A stretch of DNA of 64,000 bases from Gymnorhina tibicen (lineage: Eukaryota > Chordata > Aves > Passeriformes > Artamidae), in the NCBI GenBank assembly GCA_013399875.1, contig VXAZ01005701.1, forward strand, positions 82,045 to 146,044, written 5' to 3'. The translations under genes were made by a program, and so were the position numbers. Position 1 is the stretch's first letter, and the number at the start of each line of letters is the position of its first letter. Below are positions 36,745 to 49,100 of the stretch, piece after piece. Under the pieces are notes generated by a model, which was not told the DNA's origin, made no database searches, and worked only from the letters and a program-made list of their open reading frames with translations.

Positions 36745-37345
36745 CATATTGGTTTTGTCTGAGATAAAATTAATTTTTCTTGCAGGCCTCTTATGGGGCT
36801 GTCTTTTGGATTTGTGTTGAAAACAGTCCTGATACCACAACAATATTTTAGTTACAGCTGAACAGGGCTTACACTGAGCTAAGGCCTTTTCTGCTCCTCA
36901 CCCCACCCCACCAGTGAGCAGGCTGGGGTGTAAATTGGGAAGGGCAGCTGACCCCAACTGTCCACAGGGACACCCGATATATTATGGTATTATACTCAGT
37001 CATAAAAACTTGGGGGAGAGCAGGTATGTCAGGACTGTTATTGCCAGGCACCAGTTGGCTGGTAGTGAAAAATTAAAGGGCTTTTTTTCTCACTTTTTCC
37101 CCCCACTTTGGCTTTGTTTTTTACTTTTGTGGGGTTATTTTTGGTTTGGGTTTTTTTGTTTGGTTTGCTAGTTTGGTTTGGGTTTTTTGGTTTTTTTGCT
37201 GTGGTCGTGGTGGTTTTTTACTATCAGACTCTCCTTATCTTAACCCAAGGATTTTCTCACTTTTACTTTATAAGTTCTCTCCACCATAGTTGAACCACAA
37301 TTGATTGACACACAGGGGGATTTAGTGTCCGTCCACTACTGAGTG
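36745..37345 (+). mobile_element. Solo-LTR-like element (family C), sense
   Basis: Matches the order of a very common avian LTR family. Blocks are TTGGTTTTGTCTGAGATAAA at the left end, TGGGGCTGTCTTTTGGATTT, GTGTTGAAAACAGTCCTGAT, CTAAGGCCTTTTCTGCTCCT, CAGCTGACCCCAACTGTCCA, a TATA-like CATAAAAACTTGGGG segment, a G/T-rich run (37,110-37,215), and ATCTTAACCCAAGGATTTTC near the right end. The G/T-rich run looks expanded relative to other copies. The same family supplies the inverted fragments at 45.66-46.17 kb and the copy at 63.71 kb. The right boundary is unclear between about 37,290 and 37,345. No retroviral genes flank it. Confidence 0.75.
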
Positions 37346-38399
37346 AGATTGAGTTGAGGTAAGATTGAGGTCCAGTGAACAAAGATGTCAGAAAGAGTTT
37401 GTGAAACAATGAATAAATAGTGAAGTTTCTTTTGAATTTACTAATAATTAGGACTTGGAAATTTTATGATGAAACAGCTAATTTCTATTCTGTTGTATCT
37501 CACAAAAGAGATAGTGTAGTAATCCTTTTTCTTATAAGAAAGCAAAATGCTTTCTTCTCTACTTAATTAGATTAAAGGCAAAGAACTATTTATGAATCAA
37601 AACTACCCAGTGAAAAAGATTATTGTCTTACTGGGGTGACTTGACCTATATTTTGAATGGAATAAGAGCCACAGCACTTTCTAGTCAGGGCTTGATTTAA
37701 ATAACATTGCTTTCTTTCAGCCTTAGAACTAAGCAAAACATTTTTGTTACAGGCACGTCAGATGAGTTCTGAAGGGTTCAGCTTCAACTATTCTGTTCCT
37801 TTGTTTAAAACTCTTTTGCCTGTAATCTCTTTTACAAAAATCTTACAACTATGTGCAAATTATCTAGTGCTTTATATTTTATGCGAAGGACTGCTGCTGT
37901 AGCTGTAACACCTTTGGTTTTGAGCATCCCTTCATTTTCAGGGTGGGTGTGTGCCTGTAGTGTAACAGATCAGTTGATTGTATCACTCCTCGGGAAAGAG
38001 CATCCAAGGCTTTTGATGGTGGTCTTCATTCACCTTTGACAAACTTCCTCCCCTGAGTTCTTGTGCTAAGGCATTAATACCCAGTATAAAACTGTCCATT
38101 TGTCATTTTTTCTTTTAAGTAAGACATAAATGTCAGTTATTGGACATTTGACCACCACATATATAGAAAACCGTGGATCCATCATGATCCCAAGAGTTTT
38201 GTTTCTAATAAATCCTTTTCTTCTCTTCCTCATAAGTGAAATCTTTTGAGACAAGGTCTATTGATCATGCCAATAGATGGTCCTACTTCAGCAAGATTGA
38301 TCAATTCCTTTTGAAGATCTACAGTCATGAAAATTTTAAGATCCTTTTTAAATGAAATGTGAAAATGAACTTGCTGACGGATGTGAGATCTGGTTAGCA
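37346..38399. other. Region without recognisable gene
   Basis: AT-rich unique-looking sequence between two LTR elements. Short open frames on both strands have no recognisable motif. Confidence 0.55.
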
Positions 38400-38816
38400 C
38401 ATCCTAGTCAATGCATCCACACCAAAAATTCCCACTGTGGCAAACTGTGTGAAAGGAAGTAACTGCTCAGACACATGGCACTCCAAGTTATGGGAATATC
38501 TGTGCCATGGGAGCATCCACCCCATGGATACCTGGAACTTGAACTGTATGAAGGTGGTACCCTCAGAAGAAAGACTCCAGGACCCCCACCACTGAGATGC
38601 CCAGAGTGAAGAAGGATCAATGGGAAGTCACTGGATCTATGGGTGGTGACTGGATCTCTCTCTCTATTCACAATTCCCCTCCTCTTTTCTATTTCTTTCT
38701 ATCTCTCTACCTCACATTAACTGTTGAATAAAATCTGTGTAATTGATTTCAGCATGTGGTTTCATATATATCTCTCAATTCATGCAGAGGCATCTCTCAC
38801 TAATCAGATCATAACA
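38400..38816 (+). mobile_element. Solo-LTR-like element (family A, copy 2)
   Basis: Shares the 3' architecture of the element at 30.58-31.34 kb: a CACTGGATCTATGGGTGGTG block, then a CT-rich run (about 38,653-38,710), AATAAA at 38,727-38,732, and an end in AATCAGATCATAACA at 38,816. The 5' part is shorter and more diverged, so the element is probably truncated; the left limit is a guess based on loss of similarity. The AATAAA followed by GTGTAATTGATT fits a U3-R-U5 layout on the plus strand. No internal retroviral sequence is present. Confidence 0.6.
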
Positions 38817-40079
38817 CAGGGTTCTACCTAAAAGACATTATTCAGATCTGAATGTTGTTAATTCAAAATAAAAATGAAAAGTGCTCTAGTTTAGGCATTT
38901 GTGAAATCTGAGCTGAGAATAAATTATTTAGAACATGGGTATAAAATACTCTTGGGATCTCTGGAAGGCAAGGGTTAGGCAGTACAATAGCTGCATTGGA
39001 TCTGCATTAGACACAGTACTTTTCAAATAAATATTATGTTAATTTAAATTTTCTATCTCTAGTTTTATTTTAGGCTAAGGTGAATAAGAGGGTCAATAAA
39101 GATGGAAGAATGCTGCCAAATCTAATTTAAGAGGTCAGAGAACCTAATTATTTGGATAACTGCCTTATGGGCATGGACAGAAAGAGGGTAAATCTAACAA
39201 TGAGCTAGTTAGTTATCTTCACTTTTAGAATTAAGATAGTGCCAAGTAGCATAGAAGAGGTGCCAGGTACATGTACAAGATGCCAAGGTGGATCCTAAAT
39301 GAATCCAGGTGAGAGTAAGCAAAATTTATTAGAATTTCTTAGCATTCTATTGCTAAGATTGTTCTATTACTCTGAGGGCCTACAATTCAAGCATTTAGCT
39401 GTGACAAAAAAGTTCTTTTCTACACAAAAAGAATGATTTTCAGCTTCGATTTCATATTTGCTTAACTTGAACACTATTAAACTCACAATTTTAAAAATAA
39501 CACTGTTCAAAACACTGGTAACTTGTGTATAACTGTGATTTTTCTCCAAGAGAAAAAATTGTTGACTGCTTAAATTTTCCCTTGACATTACTCTTGAATA
39601 GGCATGCAGATCAATACATCTTTGTAGTGGATGAGGCATCTTTCTTTGCTATTAAATTTTTGACTGAACTAACATTTTAATAAAAAATAAAGAAAAAAGC
39701 TACTTTTTATCTAGGTAAAAATTCTGAAAACAGTATCCATAAAAAATTATAAAACTAGTTTTAAAAACTCTTTAACTAATGTAACCATCACTGCAGGTGA
39801 CATGTCATTCTAAACCATAGAATACTGCATCTAAAGGAAACCAGAGAAAAGTAAAATGATAGATCAGACTCCACCAAAAAAGGAACTTGAACTGACAAGG
39901 AGGTAGGACAAGGACTCCTCATAATCTGAAGGGTTTTTCTAATTCATTTTTAAGACTCATGATACTGATTTTCTTAGAGAGTATCTGGAGCACAGCCAGC
40001 AGGAAAAGGTTTCTTGTAGCAGCTAACATATATTTTGCCAAAATAAATAAATAAACTGATTTTCTCCAATTCTTGATCA

Positions 40080-40760
40080 GAGAGGAATTTGAAAATGTGT
40101 GGTCATCAACTGGTCTTTGCCCTTGGAATCTTGACAGAGTGCAGTTTATGACCTCCCCAGGTAGGAGATAGAGATCATAAACAGGACAGGCCCCAGGAGA
40201 TGCTCGATGAGACCCCATAGATATCAGCCTCCAGGCACACACAGTGTGGTTCCCACTCTGAGCTGAAATGCCCAGCCACCTGATAGGAAAGCCATCCAGA
40301 CACCTTAGTTTCCAGCTTGGCTTCAAAGACATTTTAGGAGATTGCTGGAAGCTCTGCTAACATCTCCTGTTCCCCCCTTATCCACAAATCCAGCCATTTT
40401 ATCACTGAAAGCAGCAAGGTTGGTTGGGCATCAGCTTCTGCTCAGGACACAGTGCCTGTTCCCATCACCTGCTTCTCCCTTATGTGCCTAGAGACATTCC
40501 TGAAGAGGATCCACTTCATTACTCTTTTAGGGATGAGACTGACTGGTTGGCTGTTGCTTGCACTACATTTTTTTGTCCTTTTTGAAACTGTGCATGAAGT
40601 TTCAAAAGTTTGCCTTTCTCAAACTGTTGATAATCTGCCCTAATCTCCACAGATGTTCCAAGATATTTGACAGTGCCCTTACAAGAACATCACCCAGATG
40701 GCTCAGGTCCCCTGCCAAGGTCCCACAGAACTGTATGGACTGAGTTCATGTAAGTAATCT
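40080..40760. repeat. Possible ancient diverged repeat
   Basis: This stretch is less AT-rich than its surroundings. Phrases such as TTGACAGTGCCCTTACAAGA and CCCAGATGGCTCAGGTCCCC recall the 'ttgagagtggcctt...gccagctccctcag' block of an antisense CR1-like repeat common in birds. Similarity is weak and patchy, and I could not fix ends or orientation. It could equally be unrelated unique DNA. Confidence 0.25.
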
Positions 40761-42234
40761 TTGAACCCACCCACATGTACTGCTGGTCTGTCTTTTCCTT
40801 AAACACATTTTTTATTAAACACAGAGACCTTGGAGATGTTCATGAAGACTGGTTTCTATTTCATTTTTTAACTAGTTGCCTATTTGCAAGAAGACAATAG
40901 CATGAGGCTTTTCAGAGATAAAAATTTCTGTTCAATAATGTCTGTACTATAAGAAGTCTGTGTTTTATGGAGAGACCCAGCACACCAACACAATATATAT
41001 GCATTTGCATGAGTGCTAGAACTTCACACTGAGAGACACACTAATTTTCTGACAAAAATGTAATAGAAGAATCCCATAGACTTCTCAAAACTGTAGTTAC
41101 TTATCATTATGTGGACATCCACCTTTTCCATACAAAAACTTTGCTTTCTTATTATTTGACACTCTCTTGGTATTTTGTGTTGTAGAAACAGTTCCAGTTA
41201 AAAAACCACACCTGAGTGCCATATGGTGTACATTCTGAACACAAAACATGACCAGTTTTTAATTAAAATGTATACAGCTACAAAGCATGATTTAACTAAA
41301 TGCCTATGTATTGGTAAAACAACAAAAAATAACACAGGAAATCACATGAAGGATTACAATGTACAAGTGACACTGTTCTACAGTATGATTGCTACGTACA
41401 CATCTAATTCATATATATGTGCCTAGTCTGAACAGTAGGAGAGGGAGAGCTGTATTCTATGGCAAACTAAAATTAATGCATTGTGAACCATTTACAGCCA
41501 CATGCGCTGAAGGGTGAAAAACTAATAGACCATATTACCCATTTAGTGAGAAATGTTACTACTGGTTGGCATAGTGACTCAGTAAGAAAGCCAGAGGGCT
41601 CACTTGCAAATCATGATGAACTTCAGGGACAGTGCTTTGCCTCCTAAATCTGTCAGTCAAACAGAATCACAGTTGGGGCAATTAGCAGCATGTTTTCCAA
41701 AGATCATCACAGAAGACAGACTCATGGCTTCTTGGAGTGTCTACCTTCCTCAGCCACATGGTAGTGGAAAGACAGAGTATTCAAGATGATCAAGAAATTG
41801 ACCATCAACAATAATCTGCTAAAGGGAATTTCAAACAAGGTTGCAATCTCATTATAAGGCCTTGGCAAGTCATTTGAGTCAATTTCTGGTCCAGAGATTA
41901 GAGAAAGACAAAGAACATTGTGAAAACTGCAGGTGGGGCTATTGTGATGTTCAGGTGCAGGAAACATGACAGCAGAAGTGTAGAATTGTGTTTTTCTATC
42001 TGTCCTGCTCTAGTGCGCAGCATTTTTTGGTACATCATTCCAATATATGCAATACTTTTGTAGTCCTCCCAGAACAGAGCTCAGAACAGGAATTCAAAGT
42101 AGAATCTGCTTGTCTCCAAAAACCACAAATGCTGGTTCATTAGCTAACCTGGGAGAAAAAAGAGGGTGGCACCTTTCAGCACAGGATAAATTTTACTTAC
42201 AAAGACAACTGTGCTAGGAAGAGGGGTGTGGGGG

Positions 42235-42295
42235 AAGGCAAGGCAAGGCAAGGCAAGGGGAAGGACAAGAGAAAGAAGGGCAAGGGGAAGGGAAT
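42235..42295. repeat. (AAGGC)n pentanucleotide in a purine-rich tract
   Basis: Four AAGGC units at about 42,235-42,256 continue into a nearly pure purine run (AGGGGAAGGACAAGAGAAAG and onward to about 42,293). Long purine strands can form triplex structures. No gene context is visible. Confidence 0.85.
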
Positions 42296-43657
42296 GTGTT
42301 TATTATTAGGATAATTAATGGGCAACTATTTGTATTTCTGCAATAAGTGTGATCCATGTTTTAATGAGATACCAGCAGGACCATCACAATGGGGAAAGTA
42401 TTAGCATTTTGACTGATAAGAAAGAGAGAAATATTAACAGAACAAGAACTGACAGGGAGTATTAAAATAAAAGAATGTATATGGAAGATATCCTGATGAA
42501 TGAACCACGCAAAAATACTCTCAGGAAGGCAATGAATCAAATAACCTTGAAAGCATGAAGCTAAAATTATCACTATAAAAAGTGAAGGAAAAAGTATTAT
42601 AAAGGAAAAGATAAAGCAGAACTTCTAGTAAAACAAATCTCAAGGAAGAAAAAATAATTTAAAAATAAAAAAAATTATCTTGAACTTTTAATAACTAAAT
42701 AAAATGTTGACAAAACAATAGAAAATAACAAGATATTTCCTGAAATCTACTGGAAGGTATGTGTTAAAAAATAATGATTGCAGAGATACTAACATGATAA
42801 CACCAAGACTAAAATGATTGATTTTAAAATGTAAAGTAATGAAATTATTAAGGCTGAACAGAAATTCTCAAGTATATTGTCAGCATGGTCACCTCCTCTT
42901 TTTATGCCAAGAATGTTTTATTCAGTTTCATTTTCACAGTTGTTACGCAGGAGCCAGATCAGCCAGATTGTTTTGGTAGCTTTTGGCAAAAGTAGTGGTC
43001 TTGTTGGTTTTATAGGTGTGTAAAGTCAGAGTGGGTGCCTGAGTCGCTATAACAGTCAAGTCTTGTTCTTGCAACCTGGCAGTAAGTGTTGGGAAGGTAG
43101 AGTAAAACCATACTGTGGAGTGTCTTTTCCCGTCCAAATCCTTTTGCTGTCCAGAAGACAAAAACATTACTGTTGCAGGCTAATAGCAAAAGTTTCATAG
43201 AAGAAAGTTTATGATTTTGGTACGGATGGACTTTGGTTCAAAACCTGGTGCAAGTTCAGGTGAAACCCAATTATTTTCTTAATTTGCAATTATTTTGAAT
43301 ACAGGAGCATTTCTAGCCAGCAGACTGGATACCTTATCACTTCTGCCAGACTTATACTAACCTCAAAATTAGAAAGATTAATTCTTTAAGTGCTTTTTCA
43401 CAAATGTCCTTTTGACAGCAGAGGTGGTCTGTCCTTGCTTCTCCCTTCTAACTTACTTGACCACTGCACTAATTCATGTTCTGTGCTCACACAAAAGTTT
43501 TGGTGGTTGCATGATAAGGTTATTCAGTAATCAATTCAATATGTAGTGACTCTGGGGAAGTAACAGGGAAGGATGGTCTGTGACTTCTTAAACCTATTTA
43601 GAGCACAGAAACCAACTGCAGACTCAGGGAGCAACACACAGACAGCAAAACCCCTGA

Positions 43658-43798
43658 TTTCTCTATTTGCTTCCAATTTTTTTTTCTCTATTTGCTTCCA
43701 ATTTTTTACCCGCTGGAGCACCTCCCTCTTTTTTTTCTTTTTTTTCCCCTTTTTTAAATTTTGTTTTCCTTTTTTTTTCCTTTTTTTTTTTTTTTTGC
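43658..43798. repeat. Duplicated 25-bp unit followed by long pyrimidine/poly(T) tract
   Basis: TTTCTCTATTTGCTTCCAA plus Ts occurs twice with a 25-bp period (43,658-43,682 and 43,683-43,707). After a short GC segment, the sequence is nearly all T and C to 43,797, ending in about 17 Ts. On the minus strand this is a poly(A)/purine tract. I see no retrocopy or SINE body beside it. Frames across it are runs of Phe or Lys and are not genes. Confidence 0.85.
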
Positions 43799-44625
43799 AA
43801 GATGATATGCAACTTATTGGTACAGCTGAATGGTTAACTGCCATAACTGAATGATGTGGTAGAAGTGTTAAAAGAAAGGTGACAGGGAGGAAGAGGTCAG
43901 TGGAAGAAGAGAGACAATGTGATCCTAGCCACTAATGATACTGTCAGTTATATTGGAATTCTACAACCTCATTTGAAATGTAGCAGGCCATGTTAATTTG
44001 AGGAAGAGGAGACTCTGGGTAAATACAGGTAATGGCAGGTTATGCGTGTAGATAGCCAAAAGGAAATCAATACATGTGAAAGCTGTGCAGGAAAGGCCAT
44101 GGTAACAATGACGAGAAAAAGAAATACAGAGTACAAGAGGAAGAGATGGACAAGTAAAGGGAGAGTTTTTTCTTCTACTGCCCTTGAATTAAAAACTGCT
44201 ATGTATTTTTGATTTAGCTCATTTGAGCAGCCAAAAAGCATGTGTAAAATTACATATTCTTGTTTTACTTTGCACATTATAAATTCTGTCAGAATACAAA
44301 GATTCTGATACATACAGTGACTTTTATATTAGAGTGACATCCTTTGTTTAACACAGCATACAGGCATCATCACATCACTCTTATTAAGCCCACTTTCCTG
44401 GCGTGTGCTACAGCAGCTAATGTATTCTGGAAAAGAGCATTCAACTTGGACTGACTGTAATAAATTGGGAGACCAAACCATTAAATGTACATGCTTCTGT
44501 CTTTCAGAAAGGCAGTGGAAGACATTTTTAAAGGCTTTTTTTCCTGCTAGCTTTTATACATATATAATTTTGGGGCTACATTAGACTCCAAGAGATGTAT
44601 CACACATCTATATTCACACAATTAT

Positions 44626-44641
44626 CACAGTTATAACTGTG
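44626..44641. repeat. Perfect 16-bp palindrome
   Basis: CACAGTTATAACTGTG is its own reverse complement. A related CACACAGTTATA word follows about 4 bp later, so the region holds partial copies of one half. Function unknown; chance is plausible in AT-rich DNA. Confidence 0.8.
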
Positions 44642-45654
44642 TATCACACAGTTATATTCATTATTTTGATAGTGAGGAATACAAACTAGGTTATGTATGA
44701 AGGCAAATGTGTAGAACAGAGAACAGTCATCTGGTCATGAAAGGAAGTCAGGTTGGTCAGGCAGGACCTGACTTTCCTATACCCATAGAGAACAGAAGAA
44801 AAAAATAGCAGCTGAGGTTATTAATAAATATTTGTATCAGGTAGAAAAATGTGGATCACTCAGCAATGTACTACCATGATAGCAGATTGTTCTTATGTCA
44901 CCAGGATACCTTTGTTTGTGAGCAAGAACACTATAAAGGCCTCAAAATATCTAGTAAGTACTCAAGCCTCTGTCATTGGTATTTTGTACTTGTATTACTC
45001 CCACCTCACCTGGCTTGAAGATACCTATCTGTGTCTGGCTTATGTTTTATATTCTCTGGTCTCTTGGGTCAAATGCCCTGCCTGAAAAATCACAGGCCAG
45101 CTTTTGAAGACTAAAGAGTTTCAGTGAACACTGAACTCTTTCCACTTCATATATAACTTGGCTGTGTCAGCTGTGCATAATGTGATTGCAAGATGGAGTG
45201 CACTCAGGCATAAGCATGAAAAGCCAGCATGACAGACAGATTGCTGTGACCTTCAACCTTTTACAGAAACACTGAGGCTGATGAGGAGATCTTGGCCCCA
45301 TCTATCTCTCCTTATCTGGCATCTCAGTGAATAGCAGAGAGCAAGGATCTGAGGTGGAATAACCGTCAAGAATATCACCTGTGCCTTCTCAGCTAAAATA
45401 CAAACCCCAGCATGATCACAAGTGCAACATCTATGTCACACTGGTAATTTCATCCCCCTTGACTCAGCAAGCCAAATCCTCCACAAAAAGAGCTTCTTGT
45501 CAATCCACTAGACAAACTACTAACTGAAAGAGATTTTGAAAACCCTGGATTCTTTGAGCCAATATTTCCTTTCTTTAATCCAGAAAATTTCTGGTGGAGG
45601 TTCATCTACAGAAAAGCTGCTTCTACTTTTCAGAGATGTCCCTTACTCTGCAAT

Positions 45655-45872
45655 TCCATCATGGTTTAACCCCAGCTGGCAATTAAGCCCCAGACAGCCA
45701 CTTTCTCACTCTGCCCAGCATAATGGGTGAGAGAATCCTAAGGGTAAAAACAACAAATTCCATGGGTTGAGACACAGACAGTTTAATAGAAAAAGTTTTG
45801 CGTACAAGCAAAGAAACACCATCACTCTGAACATCCATCCCTTCCTTCTTTTTTTCCTTAGCTTTATATTGT
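45655..45872 (-). mobile_element. LTR fragment (family C), antisense arm of an inverted pair
   Basis: Read on the plus strand, this begins CATGGTTTAACCCCAGCTGG, the reverse of the family's terminal 'ctggggttaaacca', and continues through GAGAGAATCCTAAGGGTAAA and CCATGGGTTGAGACACAGAC to GCTTTATATTG (45,861-45,871), the reversed TATA box. About 115 bp present in the neighbouring sense copy (between 'agtgatggtgttt' and 'ctttgcttg') is deleted here. It abuts a sense-oriented fragment of the same family. Confidence 0.82.
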
Positions 45873-46170
45873 TGAGAAGTTGGTGAAGGTCTAGAGCCAG
45901 GGTGATGGAAATATCCCACACCATATGACAACACCAGGTAGTCATGCTCGGCACATAAAGTTGGGGAAGACAGAGAAAGGAGGGAACAAGTGATGGTGTT
46001 TGTCTTCCTCAGCAAACATTAGGTGCAATGGAGCCCAGCTTTCCTTGAGATGGCTGAACACCCGCCTGCCCATGGGAAGTAGTGACTGAATTCTTGTTTT
46101 GCTTTGCTTGTGTATGCAGGGGGTTTTTCCCTATTAATCTGTCTTTATTTCAGCCCACTGGAATGAGCAA
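45873..46170 (+). mobile_element. LTR fragment (family C), sense arm of an inverted pair
   Basis: On the plus strand this shows the family's promoter-proximal U3 and R sequence: AAATATCCCACACCATATGA, GTCATGCTCGGCACATAAAG (TATA-like CATAAAG at 45,954-45,960), AGTGATGGTGTTTGTCTTCC, GAGATGGCTGAACACC, GCCCATGGGAAGTAGTGACT, GTTTTGCTTTGCTTGTGTAT and TAATCTGTCTTTATTTCAGC. Upstream U3 sequence and the U5 end are missing. With the antisense arm it forms an inverted repeat in which both TATA boxes sit near the centre and point outwards. Confidence 0.82.
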
Positions 46171-49100
46171 CTGGCTGTATGGTTAAAATACATCACTGTT
46201 CTCTTTAGTTTTCTTGTTGTTCATATTCTCTCAGTGTTTGTTCAAATTGTTCTCCTGTAGGACCTGTCACCTGTTCTGTACAGTATGTACGTTCATCCCC
46301 TAAATGACATGTTAATTTTATTAAAATAGAAGGATTTTTATTTATGGGCAATTATAGCAGGAATGTAAATGGACTGGTTTTACAAAGAGATGAAGGTTCA
46401 TTAAGAATGAATCACTGGCTCTTAAAAAAAACCCAACCAAACAAACAAAATGTTAACTGTTGTCAAATAGAGAGTTCATTTCTTTTTCTTCAAGCCTCTG
46501 CACTCTTTAATTCTGTAGGACTTAAGGGGCCAGGCATCTATTCTTCCTAGAAGGGCCAAAAATCCTCGTCAAAGGGTAAGATTATTTCAGACTATAATAA
46601 AGGATGGGGTTTGCTCTCCCCCAAAACCTTCATTTTCTCTTCTCCATTCTCCCATCCTTCCATTAATTTTGCTACCTGTCAGCACTTTTAGGTTCTTTTT
46701 CTTGCTCTGCAGAGAGATGAAAGATAAGCACTTGTTTTCCCATGGACAAATACACATGCATCAAATATAAAGAGCAAGTATAAGTTGCATGTGCATTATA
46801 TAAACTGTGAGTTAATGAATAATTAGACTTTCTTTCTTAATTGAGGAGGGGAGGGAAAGAGAGAGAAAGAAATCCTGAAACGCTGTGGAGCAAATGGACA
46901 GATATCTGACTTCCTTCATGAGAAGATGACATGGAGTGCTCAGCCATTATCATTTTAGGGACAGGAGTGTTGCTAAGCAACAAGTCTCACATAATCTTTC
47001 TCAGCTTTTGTATCTGAAGCAAACTGAAGCAAGAAAGTTTGGAAAGCTAATGAGGAAAAAATAGTTTCAGTGCAGGATAATCAATAGTGCACCTGACCAG
47101 AAAATAAACTATTAATGGGGGCAGAGAAACCAAACCTACTTGTAGATATTCAAAAGCAAATTTATTATTATCAGGTATGCTTAATTGGTTGCATTCTAGT
47201 TTTCCTTTATCTTTGTGTCCTTTAGAAAATGGTGTACTACTTCCTTGGATGTGACTGCATTAACATGCACAAACCTTACTGCTCAGTCAGTTTTAACAGC
47301 AGAGAAAATAATGAAGCGTTTCTTTTACTTTATGACATTTAAGCATTCAGTAAGCTGTATGTAGCCTACAAAAGCATTGAGAAAATGAGTGTCATGAATT
47401 TTAAATTTTACATGGATATCTAAAAAAAAAACTTAGAGCAGGGAGCATTCACAACCATCTTTTTAGGTCAATACTAGATAGTAACTCACATGCATACTAT
47501 GGTATCAGCAGACACTGTGCCTGCCAAAGAACATGACGTCACCAGTGTTGTTTTCATCTTCATGCATTCAGCTATACTAGTATTGAGCCTGATAATTTAT
47601 CAACATATATATTCTTAATCAAGTGTAATCATCTGAAGAATCCAACCTAAAGCATGCAATGCAAAAGCATTGCTTTTTATTGGTAACCTGCAAAAGATCA
47701 CAGGTCAGATGCAGTACCTAGAGCTATCAAATTGTAATTAAATGTTACTGGTTTTTTTTGTTATTATGCTAAGAGTACTGTTGTAGATGCAAGACAGCTG
47801 ACTATGTTCTTTCCATTGACTTGTATAAGTTGACTCTATTACCAAAACAAAGTAAATGTAACATCAGCATGATCTATGCAACTTGGCAGTCTGACAAGCA
47901 AGCATTTTTATCTTAAAAGACCAAACATAATTCATAATGTAAAGGAAGAAAAACACTGGAAGCCACATTTTAATGATTTAGGGAGTCACTTATGCAACAA
48001 GATGTCTATCATGCTTCAGCAGATAATATGGTTAAAAGAAAAAAACATAGAAAAATAAACAAAGGTGGTCCTTAATCTTGACTTTATGTTTACTAAAGAA
48101 GAAAAGAAAAATAAAAAAGATGATCCCGGCTGTATACTAATTGCTTTAGTTATAATGTTTCTGTCTTCCTGTGTGGAATCCTTCAGTAGAGCCTGCACTA
48201 TTTTAATGCACTGGCTTTTGGAAAAATTCAAGAACCTTATTCCCAAAATTAATAGAGGCTCAGAATTAGCAGCATAATGTTTAAGTCTTTAAGGCTGAGG
48301 GACATGATGCATCCTACTTTCTCAGAAGGAATATTTAAAGGGCAAGCCTGGAGACAGAAATAAACGTCAAGAATGTTGAATTGAAATGAATCTTGTAATT
48401 TCTCTGTTTGCCAAATTTAGCATAAGCCTCCTTGTTCACAAAAGTAAATCAAAGGCAGTTTACTGACAGGATAAGCCATCAGTATACTATAGACAATTCA
48501 GTATCAAATAAAAGTGATGATAATGAAAACATTAATCTCATTTGCTATCACCAGTATTGCAAAATTCATCTCTTTGTCACTGAAGTGGAAGGCTGCTTTT
48601 TCTTGATGTTCCTCTCGGCTTCTGTTTGTTCAGTCTGATTGCTGTTGTTAGTGGCAATCTTGCTGGCAGACATGAACAGGAAAGAGCTGTACTGTAGGTT
48701 GAGTGATGGGATCAAAGCATGCTGTTACTTGTTTGCTGCTGAACATTTTATTTTCTTTTCTTCTGGAAAGAGGAAAACATATTTTGTCATGGCTTACCCA
48801 ATTTAAAGTATCTATGACTGTCATTCTTTCATTTTCTCATCACCTTCATGAGATTGCTTAGCTTGTTTTAGCTTAAGAAAGTGTGCTATGCTTCCATCTT
48901 TATAAGTATTTTTCCACATCTTGAAGGTTTTCTACTTTTGACATTGTGACAAGATATTCCAGAACATATTTACTAGGATTTGAAATCTCAAATATATCTT
49001 TTTCTTTTTTTCTTGTATTGTTTGCAAAGCTCTTCTGATCTCATAAGTCCTTTGTGGTGTAATTCTTAAATAGAATCTTTACCTTTGGTTAATCTTAAAA

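Larger units (their letters stand above)
38817..45654. other. Region without recognisable gene
   Basis: No gene recognised. Listed separately are a possible old repeat near 40.1-40.76 kb, a purine-rich pentanucleotide tract (42,235), a duplicated pyrimidine tract (43,658-43,798) and a 16-bp palindrome (44,626). Nothing else in the stretch could be assigned. Confidence 0.55.

Noticed and set aside
30580..38816. Possibility that the four LTRs bracket one provirus
   Set aside because: The LTRs belong to different families, and the DNA between them shows no retroviral protein blocks, primer-binding site or polypurine tract that I could identify.
43225..43245. GGTTCAAAACC resembling a tRNA B box
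   Set aside because: The flanking bases cannot form the T stem, there is no matching A box or acceptor stem at the right distance, so it is not a tRNA gene.
45683..46015. 110-codon minus-strand open frame
   Set aside because: It runs across the inverted LTR pair and mixes antisense and sense LTR sequence. No retroviral motif is present.
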